Assembly (NCBI GenBank): GCA_938008665.1
Contig: CALLKA010000036.1
Coordinates: 1 to 17,108, forward strand
DNA: 17,108 bases
Direction of reading: 5' to 3'
Origin: an uncultured Bacteroidota bacterium
GTDB lineage: Bacteria > Bacteroidota > Bacteroidia > Chitinophagales > Chitinophagaceae
Part shown: piece by piece, positions 1-6,136 of the stretch
How the letters are laid out: every line of letters starts with the position of its first letter
Numbering within the stretch: the stretch's first letter is position 1
Made by a program: the position numbers and the translations under genes
The notes under the pieces: model-generated
What the model was told of the DNA's origin: nothing
Databases searched by the model: none
What the model saw: the letters and a program-made list of their open reading frames with translations, nothing else

Positions 1-15
1 GTGCTCTTCCGATCT
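1..15. other. Illumina adapter remnant at the left contig end
   Basis: The first 15 bases, GTGCTCTTCCGATCT, are identical to the 3' end of the standard Illumina TruSeq read-2 adapter. They are not genomic. The reading frame of the truncated minus-strand membrane-protein gene runs straight into them, so the residues encoded here are artificial. The reverse complement matches the sequence at the other end of the window. Confidence 0.96.
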
Positions 16-266
16 TGATTACTCGAAAATGGGTTCGTTTTTTTGAACAAGCCTAAAATAAAAACAACCATCATAATAATACTCACATATCTTAAATCAT
101 ATCTAAATCCCAAGAAAAATGCTTCCATATTTGAACCCGTTTCTGAAGCGGGTGCTTTAAAAACAAGGCCCGTAGCAATTCTTGACAATGACATGATAAA
201 TAAAAAGCACAGACCTAATATAAGGTTCCAAATATGTTTGTTGGCTATTTTTAATTTTATTCGCAT
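16..266 (-). CDS. Membrane protein, N-terminus only; probable LTA-synthase-like sulfatase
   Basis: This is a partial gene: 83 codons from the ATG at 266-264 down to the adapter, with no stop before the contig end. The predicted start is MRIKLKIANKHIWNLI. A first hydrophobic segment lies at about residues 13-36, a loop follows, then a block around AFFLGFRYDLRYVS and a second hydrophobic segment at about residues 63-77. An early membrane helix followed by a glycine-Arg-(Tyr)-Asp-Leu-Arg block is typical of the N-terminal membrane domain of Bacteroidota LTA-synthase/phosphoglycerol-transferase-type sulfatases. The catalytic domain would lie outside the window, so the family call is tentative. 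The gene begins 24 bp after the NamZ stop on the same strand, which suggests one operon concerned with the cell envelope. The plus-strand reading frame over the same bases lacks family features. Confidence 0.6.
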
Positions 267-290
267 GCAGGAGTTGGTTGTATTATAAAA

Positions 291-1463
291 TTACTGATAA
301 ATCAAATAGGGGCTAATTTCTTTTTCCCAATAAGTAACTCTAATCAATTTGGTAATATGTTGTAACCACACTTGTAATGGTTGATCAAATAATTGTTGCG
401 CATTAGGAATGCCCAATAATAATGATAAATGGTTCTCGCCACTGGGGTTGGCTTGTGTTGGATAGGGTTGCCATTTAAAATCTTGTGGATGCAAGTCCTT
501 AATGAGCTTTAAAAGTAACAATCCTGTCATGACTGATCTATATTGACTAGGGTCAATAATTTTAATCCTTATACCCTTTGTTTCCTGAATTTCACCATTC
601 GATTGTAATATGCTTAATGGGGTTGTTTCAATTTTTATTTCTTCTCTAAGTAAATTTTGCCAAACCATCGCAATGGCTGGTAAATTAAGCCAGGAAGCGC
701 CAATCCATTCAAATGAATATTTGGTTCCGCGTCCGACTGAAACGTTCGTCGCCTCAAAAAAACATAATCCAGGATATAGCATACATGCTTCTACATTTTG
801 CAAAGCAGGGGATGTTTTTACCCATAGCAAATGCCAGTCAGTAGCCATTGCATTTCTTCTCCAATTTTCACAATGGATTACTTCCAAATCAGCATGCCAA
901 CCTTGGGCGGCATTAAAATATTTTCCTAATTCCCCCAATGTGCATTGGTGTTTGATTGGTATATCAAATCGACCTATGAAACTTGCAACGGATTCATGTA
1001 GCATTGGGCCTTCGCATAATTCAAAATTGCCACCTAATGGATTGGGTCGATCTAATAAAACTATTTTTAAATTATTTTCAGCTGCTGTTTCAATAAAATA
1101 AGTCATGGACCATAAAAAAGTATAAAACCTTGTACCCGCATCTGGGATGTCAAATAGGAGTATGTCAATATCTTCAACATCCTGTTTGGTAGGTTTCATC
1201 TTTTCGCCATACAAACTAATTACAGGCAAATTGGTTAATACATCTATACCATCCAACATTTTTGCACCATCTGCACCCGATGCAGTCATTCCATGTTCCG
1301 GTGAAAACAGTTTTACGATATTGTATCCAGCATCGATTAATGCCTTTCTGCTTAAAACTCCTGTATTTGTTTTTGCTGCATCATTCGTAAGTAGTCCAAT
1401 GCGTTTGGTTTTCCAATTGGGTGCACTTGCAATTATAACATCAATTCCAAATTTGACTGGCAT
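291..1463 (-). CDS. namZ: NamZ/DUF1343 family exo-beta-N-acetylmuramidase homologue
   Basis: The protein has 390 residues and belongs to the DUF1343 (YbbC/NamZ, GH171) family, whose characterised members remove N-acetylmuramic acid from the non-reducing end of peptidoglycan fragments. Family landmarks in order are RIGLLTND (about residue 21), FSPEHG (53-58, with the conserved Glu at 56), LPVISLYGEKMKPT, DIDILLFDIPDAGTRFYTF, VLLDRPNPLGG, a SFIGRFDIPIKH block and a CTLGELGKYFN block. The length matches the catalytic domain plus C-terminal domain. The chain starts directly in the domain (MPVKFGIDVI) with no signal peptide. The upstream YkgJ stop is only 6 bp before the ATG, leaving no room for one, so this copy appears cytoplasmic although NamZ is usually exported. 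It lies between ykgJ and a membrane-protein gene on the same strand, probably one transcript. Family call is strong; exact substrate is inferred. Confidence 0.9.
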   Translation of the reverse strand: MPVKFGIDVIIASAPNWKTKRIGLLTNDAAKTNTGVLSRKALIDAGYNIVKLFSPEHGMTASGADGAKMLDGIDVLTNLPVISLYGEKMKPTKQDVEDIDILLFDIPDAGTRFYTFLWSMTYFIETAAENNLKIVLLDRPNPLGGNFELCEGPMLHESVASFIGRFDIPIKHQCTLGELGKYFNAAQGWHADLEVIHCENWRRNAMATDWHLLWVKTSPALQNVEACMLYPGLCFFEATNVSVGRGTKYSFEWIGASWLNLPAIAMVWQNLLREEIKIETTPLSILQSNGEIQETKGIRIKIIDPSQYRSVMTGLLLLKLIKDLHPQDFKWQPYPTQANPSGENHLSLLLGIPNAQQLFDQPLQVWLQHITKLIRVTYWEKEISPYLIYQ

Positions 1464-1469
1464 AGCTAA

Positions 1470-2029
1470 TTACTTTGACTTTTCAAATCCAAGTTCTTCT
1501 TTCAATGTTTCAATCACATTAAAAATAATGGGGCATCGATCATAATGCATGTAGGTGGTAAATAATCTTTTATTGAAATCAGGCACATGAAATGCTGGAA
1601 ATTCCCTACAACCTGCAAAACGATATTCATACACACTGCAACTATTTTCCACCAAAAAGTGACAAGGGATTGAATTTATTACCATACGTCCTGATTCCCC
1701 TTTTGAAATATAGGCTTCGTCAAAATCGGCCCTTGTTTGACCCAAATGTTCGGAAAGACGGTTCGCTTCGTTCTCGTCAATATTCACCATTAAGCTTTTG
1801 CAGCAGTTGCCACAACTCGTGCAGCTAATTTTAGGAGAAATAGCCTCGGATAGGGATAATACAAGCTTGTCCAGCTGATTGCCATCAATTTCCCTTAAAA
1901 AGACCTGAAATTGGTCATTTTCAGAGACCAGCTCATTTGCCTTGGTTTTGATGTATGCTAGATCAACAATTGGGTATTTTGGGTCTGTTTTGATGCGTTA
2001 AAGATAAGCGAATAATCTTTTATCCACAT
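1470..2029 (-). CDS. YkgJ-family cysteine-cluster protein with an apparent N-terminal frameshift
   Basis: The only in-frame ATG (1790) gives 106 residues, but the same frame stays open upstream to a stop at 2000-1998. The extra part encodes the family's signature CxxCxxCC cluster, CTSCGNCC (codons 1823-1800), followed by later cysteines in IPCHF, NSCSVYEYRFAGCREFP and DRCP. This pattern is the zinc/iron-chelating YkgJ-like domain. No ATG, GTG or TTG occurs in frame between 1997 and the cluster. A start ATG exists at 2029 in another frame (MWIKDYSLIFNASK) and joins the main frame by a -1 shift at the four-T run 1988-1991 (AAAA on the coding strand). One extra A there would restore a continuous protein of 186 residues. 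The gene is therefore frameshifted, either really or by a sequencing or assembly error. Its molecular role is unknown; it is the first gene of the minus-strand cluster with namZ. Confidence 0.72.
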
Positions 2030-2056
2030 AAAAGGGCCAATTGGTGAAAAGTAAAA

Positions 2057-2086
2057 TTGGGGTAACCGCCGTGCTCATTAGATTTG
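2057..2086 (+). promoter_or_regulatory. Bacteroidota-type promoter for parE
   Basis: TTG at 2057-2059 is separated by exactly 19 bp from TAGATTTG at 2079-2086, which fits the Bacteroidota vegetative consensus TTG-N19-TAnnTTTG. Transcription would be expected to start about 6-8 bases downstream (near 2093), giving a leader of about 37 nt before the parE ATG. No other site in the parE-to-thiolase run was found to fit the full consensus. The call rests on motif and spacing only. Confidence 0.6.
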
Positions 2087-2097
2087 CAGTTAGACAT

Positions 2098-2112
2098 GGG
2101 CATTTTATGCCC
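2098..2112 (+). promoter_or_regulatory. 5' UTR hairpin in front of parE
   Basis: A perfect 6-bp inverted repeat GGGCAT/ATGCCC encloses a TTT loop. It lies between the predicted transcription start (about 2093) and the parE ATG (2130), so it would form a stem-loop near the 5' end of the messenger. It has no U-run and is therefore not a terminator. A role in mRNA stability or in autoregulation is possible but unproven. Confidence 0.4.
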
Positions 2113-2129
2113 CTAAAGCATTGATAATT

Positions 2130-4016
2130 ATGGCAGAATCAAAAATTCCAGTAGAATATAATGAAGATTCCATCCGGTCATTAGATTGGAAGGAACATAT
2201 TCGATTAAGACCTGGTATGTATATCGGAAAGTTAGGTGATGGATCAGCACCTGATGATGGTATTTATGTTTTAATGAAAGAAGTAATTGACAACTGTATT
2301 GATGAACATACCATGGGTTATGGCAAGCAGGTTGAAATTTCAATACAAGGAAAGCAAGTGACTATTCGTGATTATGGCCGTGGTATTCCGTTGGGAAAAA
2401 TTGTAGATGTTGTTAGTAAGATAAATACGGGAGCTAAATACGATAGCAAAGCGTTTCAAAAATCTGTGGGTTTGAATGGGGTAGGTACTAAAGCAGTGAA
2501 TGCATTAAGTGAAGATTTTGAAGTGACTGCATTTAGAGAAGGGAAACAAAGATCGGCAAGTTTTAAAAAAGGGGTGTTGGTGAATGAAACCAAAGAAACT
2601 AAAACGACCGAGCCTAATGGTACATTAGTGGTATTTACACCCGATGCAACCATGTTTAAAAACTACCATTATATTCATGAATATATTGATGGACAATTAT
2701 GGAACTATTGTTATTTGAATGCCGGATTAAGTATCATTTTCAATGATAAAAAATATGTTAGTAAAAACGGGTTGTTGGATTTATTGGAAAGAAAAACTAA
2801 CCCAGATGAATTACGTTATCCCATTGTTCATTTAAAAGGAGATGATATTGAAGTAGCTATATCGCATAACAATGATTACGGAGAGGATATATTTTCATTT
2901 GTGAATGGTCAGTATACTACACAAGGAGGAACGCACCAACAAGCATTCAGGGAAGCCTACGTAAAAGTGATTCGTGATTATTATAAAAAGGATTATGAAG
3001 CTTCAGATATCAGAACTAGTATTGTAGCAGCAGTTTCAGTTCGTGTACAAGAACCTGTTTTCGAGAGTCAAACAAAAACCAAGTTGGGTTCTCAAAATGT
3101 GGCGGATGGTGGCCCAAGTATGAAAAACTTTGTCACTGAATTTTTAGCAAAAGAGTTAGATAATTTCCTGCATCGAAATCCAGCAACCGCAGATGCTTTA
3201 AAAAAACGGATTGAGCAAAATGAACATGAGCGTAAGGAATTAGCCGGGATTAAAAAATTGGCGAATGAGCGTGCGAAAAAAGCGAATCTGCATAATAAAA
3301 AATTAAGAGATTGTCGTGTTCATTTGAGTGATGATTTGCCTGTAAAAAATAAAGAGATGTTTATTTCCTTACAAAAAGGGAGTACACTATTTATTACGGA
3401 AGGAGATTCAGCAAGTGGTAGTATTACTAAATCACGTAATGTGGATACACAAGCCGTGTTTAGTTTAAGAGGTAAGCCTTTGAATGCATTTGGCTTAACA
3501 AAAAAAGTGGTTTATGAGAATGAGGAATTTAATTTGCTACAACATGCTTTAAATATTGAAGAAGGGTTGGAAGGTTTGCGTTACAATCAAATTGTCATTG
3601 CTACTGATGCCGATGTGGATGGGATGCACATTCGTTTATTAATACTTACTTTCTTCTTACAATTTTTCCCTGACCTCGTTAAAAAAGGGCATGTATTTGT
3701 TTTAGAAACCCCTTTATTCCGTGTGCGTAATAAGCAAAAAACTATTTATTGCTATGATGAAAATGAAAAGCAAGCTGCAATAAAAGAATTAGGATCTAAG
3801 CCTGAGATTACCAGGTTTAAGGGATTGGGAGAGATTAGTCCTGAGGAGTTTGGTAAGTTCATCAATGCTGATATTAAATTAGATCCAGTTATTTTAGAAC
3901 AGGGTGATCATATTCAACATTTGCTAGAATATTACATGGGAAAAAATACACAAGAAAGACAGGAGTTTATTATCGAAAATTTACGTGCCGATTTAGATAT
4001 TATCGAAACCAACTAA
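2130..4016 (+). CDS. parE: DNA topoisomerase IV subunit B
   Basis: ParE is the ATPase subunit of topoisomerase IV, which decatenates daughter chromosomes with ParC. The 628-residue protein has the GHKL ATPase motifs EVIDNCIDE (51-59, with the presumed general base Glu51), RDYGRGIP (80-87) and GLNGVGTKAVNALS (114-127), then the transducer region with the QTK loop ESQTKTKLG (about 312-320). The TOPRIM domain follows, with EGDSASGS (424-431) and DADVDGMHIR (493-502) carrying the metal-binding acidic residues, and finally the FKGLGE block. The size is right for ParE and lacks the insertion seen in some long GyrB proteins. The ATG at 2130 is chosen over a TTG at 2121 because MAESKIP is a normal start and ATG is the stronger codon. 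It heads the plus-strand run, and its partner parC lies 2.1 kb downstream. GyrB is the main alternative, but the nearby ParC-type subunit favours ParE. Confidence 0.93.
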   Translation: MAESKIPVEYNEDSIRSLDWKEHIRLRPGMYIGKLGDGSAPDDGIYVLMKEVIDNCIDEHTMGYGKQVEISIQGKQVTIRDYGRGIPLGKIVDVVSKINTGAKYDSKAFQKSVGLNGVGTKAVNALSEDFEVTAFREGKQRSASFKKGVLVNETKETKTTEPNGTLVVFTPDATMFKNYHYIHEYIDGQLWNYCYLNAGLSIIFNDKKYVSKNGLLDLLERKTNPDELRYPIVHLKGDDIEVAISHNNDYGEDIFSFVNGQYTTQGGTHQQAFREAYVKVIRDYYKKDYEASDIRTSIVAAVSVRVQEPVFESQTKTKLGSQNVADGGPSMKNFVTEFLAKELDNFLHRNPATADALKKRIEQNEHERKELAGIKKLANERAKKANLHNKKLRDCRVHLSDDLPVKNKEMFISLQKGSTLFITEGDSASGSITKSRNVDTQAVFSLRGKPLNAFGLTKKVVYENEEFNLLQHALNIEEGLEGLRYNQIVIATDADVDGMHIRLLILTFFLQFFPDLVKKGHVFVLETPLFRVRNKQKTIYCYDENEKQAAIKELGSKPEITRFKGLGEISPEEFGKFINADIKLDPVILEQGDHIQHLLEYYMGKNTQERQEFIIENLRADLDIIETN

Positions 4017-4034
4017 ACCCTTTGATCTAACATT

Positions 4035-4826
4035 ATGTTTGAGTTCCATAAAAATAGAAAACAATATTTTGACATGCAGGTGAATAACGCTGCACAATTT
4101 GTTATTCCTTTTATTGAACAAAAAATAACTATCACACCAGGAATGCAAGTGCTTGAAATAGGATGTGGCGAAGGCGGGGTACTTAAGGCATTTATAAACA
4201 AAGGTTGTTTGGGTGTAGGTGTTGAATTAGATGAATCAAGATTAGTGAATGCACGTGAATGGTTAAAGGAAGATATTGATTCGAATAAAATTAAATTTAT
4301 CTCTAAAGATATTTATCAAGTAAATCCGGCTATTGAATTCCCTTCCTTGTTTGATATCATTGTGCTAAAGGATGTAATTGAACATATTCATGATCAAAAA
4401 AAGTTGATGGGTTGGATGCAGCAATTTTTAAAACCTGGAGGTGCGATCTATTTTGGTTTCCCTCCTTGGCAAATGCCCTTTGGGGGACACCAGCAATTAT
4501 GTACCAATTCTTTGTTGAGCAAGTTGCCTTATTATCATTTGTTACCTACTTTTTTATACAAGTTTATTTTATCAACTGCAAAACAACCAGTGGCCGATTT
4601 ATTGGAAATAAAGGAAACGGGTATTTCCATTGAAAAGTTTGAAAAATTCGCGCAACAAACAAACTATAAAATATTACATAACATACATTATTTAATTAAT
4701 CCGATTTACGAATATAAATTTAATTTAAAACCAAAAATTCAGTTTGGCTTTATAAAAACAATACCCTGGTTACGTAATTATTTTACGACCTGTGTTTATT
4801 ATTTAATAACGCCCAATACACACTAA
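4035..4826 (+). CDS. Class I SAM-dependent methyltransferase
   Basis: The protein has 263 residues with a Rossmann-type methyltransferase domain in the N-terminal half. Motif I is VLEIGCGEG (39-47), the acidic end of strand 2 is VGVELDESRL (61-70), and the motif IV region is FDIIVLKDVIEHI (106-118), followed by a FLKPGG turn (131-136). The loop FPPWQMPFGGHQQL (142-155) resembles methyltransferases acting on small molecules or lipids rather than DNA or rRNA enzymes, since there is no NPPY or DPPY motif. The C-terminal third (about 160-263) is rich in aromatic and hydrophobic residues and is not recognised. The gene starts 18 bp after the parE stop and ends 6 bp before the DUF1835 gene, so it is co-transcribed with them. 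The acceptor substrate cannot be told from sequence. Confidence 0.85.
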   Translation: MFEFHKNRKQYFDMQVNNAAQFVIPFIEQKITITPGMQVLEIGCGEGGVLKAFINKGCLGVGVELDESRLVNAREWLKEDIDSNKIKFISKDIYQVNPAIEFPSLFDIIVLKDVIEHIHDQKKLMGWMQQFLKPGGAIYFGFPPWQMPFGGHQQLCTNSLLSKLPYYHLLPTFLYKFILSTAKQPVADLLEIKETGISIEKFEKFAQQTNYKILHNIHYLINPIYEYKFNLKPKIQFGFIKTIPWLRNYFTTCVYYLITPNTH

Positions 4827-4832
4827 TATAAT

Positions 4833-5663
4833 ATGATACATTTAGTTTTTGAAACAGCCAATGTGGCCATTTTGCAATCAGCTATTGAAATGGATGAATC
4901 CCTTGCAGGAAAAGTAATTGAAATTAAAGACGATTATGCGGTAGGCCCTATTGCAGATATTTATGAAACAGAAGGCTATCAAGCAAGGCGGGATTGGTGG
5001 ATGGAATTATTAAAACATTCTCCCTACGAGGAGCAAAATGATATTGTTGACGATAAGTTAGTGGTGCACCAACTCATCCAGGATTTACAGGAAGATGAAA
5101 ACGAACAAGTTTGGATTTGGATGGGGCAAAACGTACACGATGTTTGCGGTTATTATTGGTTGATGAGTCAATTGAAAGAATTGCAAGGGAAAGTGCATGT
5201 TTTGTATTTGAATAACTTACCTTTTTTAAATGAAAAAGGACAATTGTTTTATCCAACAAATTTAAGTCAAATACAACCAAGCGAGTTTTTAAAAGCTAAG
5301 AAATTAGCAAGACCGATAACTTTAAGCGAATTCGAATTGGATCCAGATGAATGGAAAAAATTATGTATTGATAATGGGTTTGTTCGTTTTTTAGAAGGCG
5401 GTAAAAAATTGGCGAGTATGGACATTAGCTATTATGATAAAGAAATTTTATCCTTATTAACTAAAAATGCGCAAAAATTACCAAGTGCATTAGCACACAT
5501 TTTAAGTAAAATGAAAATTAAAACAGGAGATGTTTTTATTGTTTCAAGATTAAAGGCATTGTCTGAATTAGGCAAACTGACTTTTACTGGGAATTGGGAA
5601 AAGGGATGGAAGGACATTGTGGTTCAAATGCCAGGTGGAAGTTCAGTGGTGGTAGAGGAATAA
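4833..5663 (+). CDS. DUF1835 domain-containing protein
   Basis: The protein has 276 residues and starts MIHLVFETANVAILQSAI, the characteristic opening of DUF1835, with the conserved continuation VIEIKDDYAVGPI and the RRDWWMELL segment (about 52-60). The second half, from about residue 150, with FVRFLEGGKKLASMDISYYD and a C-terminal helical/beta region, corresponds to the companion DUF3658-like domain. No signal peptide, membrane segment or catalytic motif is visible, so the protein should be cytoplasmic. The family has no established biochemical function that I know of. It sits between the methyltransferase (6-bp gap) and the cupin gene (63-bp gap) inside the parE-parC interval. The leader just upstream of the ATG, TAATATAAT, is the same as that of the S9 peptidase gene near the right end. 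Confidence 0.82.
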   Translation: MIHLVFETANVAILQSAIEMDESLAGKVIEIKDDYAVGPIADIYETEGYQARRDWWMELLKHSPYEEQNDIVDDKLVVHQLIQDLQEDENEQVWIWMGQNVHDVCGYYWLMSQLKELQGKVHVLYLNNLPFLNEKGQLFYPTNLSQIQPSEFLKAKKLARPITLSEFELDPDEWKKLCIDNGFVRFLEGGKKLASMDISYYDKEILSLLTKNAQKLPSALAHILSKMKIKTGDVFIVSRLKALSELGKLTFTGNWEKGWKDIVVQMPGGSSVVVEE

Positions 5664-5726
5664 GTTGGAAGCGGAGTATATTTAATAGGAGCAATAAAAA
5701 AATTGGTTGAAATTAACTTGGTTGTA

Positions 5727-6125
5727 ATGAAAATAGAAATAACTAAAATTGATGTGAAGGCGGTTGATGAGCGTGGTGCCTTGCATTATTTTAGTACGGA
5801 TAGATCAGGTGAGTTTTTGTTGGTGTATCGTAATAAAGGCTCCATCAGTGGACAACATTATCATAAAGGAGGTTCGGCAAATAAAAACCCAGAAGATATG
5901 TTGCTCGTTCAGGGGTCACTTATATTGCATTGGAAGGAAATGGAAGGTTTTAAAAATAACGGAATTGAAAATGCGGAATTAGAAAGTGGAGAAGTGGAAG
6001 TAATTGCGCCTGCGCGCGTATTAATTCCAGCAGGAATTTGGCATCAAGTAACTGCGCAAACGGATATTGTATTTATTGAACTAAATAGTTTAGCGGATGG
6101 TAGTGAAGATACTTACCGTCTCTAA
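5727..6125 (+). CDS. Small single-domain cupin protein
   Basis: The protein has 132 residues and a compact beta-barrel pattern. The metal-binding type cupin motif 1 is visible as GQHYHKGG (42-49), with His44, His46 and a downstream acidic residue in NPEDMLL (Glu56). Motif 2 is PAGIWHQV (101-108) with His106, and IVFIELNS closes the barrel. It resembles RmlC-like or FdtA-like sugar-nucleotide cupins and general Cupin_2 proteins, but no substrate-specific residues are recognised. An in-frame TTG at 5703 would add eight residues (MVEINLVV); the ATG at 5727 is preferred because the added residues precede the fold and ATG dominates locally. The parC gene starts 11 bp after its stop, so the two are probably transcribed together. 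Its role next to topoisomerase genes is unknown. Confidence 0.75.
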   Translation: MKIEITKIDVKAVDERGALHYFSTDRSGEFLLVYRNKGSISGQHYHKGGSANKNPEDMLLVQGSLILHWKEMEGFKNNGIENAELESGEVEVIAPARVLIPAGIWHQVTAQTDIVFIELNSLADGSEDTYRL

Positions 6126-6136
6126 AATCAAATCAT

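Noticed and set aside
43..288. Plus-strand frame of 81 codons at the left edge
   Set aside because: It is antisense to the truncated membrane-protein gene, shows no family motif, and the minus-strand reading gives sensible helices, an ATG and operon spacing.
610..1545. Plus-strand frames of 163 and 132 codons inside the namZ region
   Set aside because: They are antisense to the well-supported NamZ homologue and have no recognisable domain or separate start context.
2098..2112. The GGGCAT/ATGCCC hairpin as an intrinsic terminator of an upstream plus-strand gene
   Set aside because: There is no plus-strand gene upstream and no T-run after the stem; its position fits a parE leader instead.
2121..2129. 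TTG at 2121 as the parE start
   Set aside because: It would add only MII before an ATG that gives a normal N-terminus; ATG at 2130 is the simpler start.
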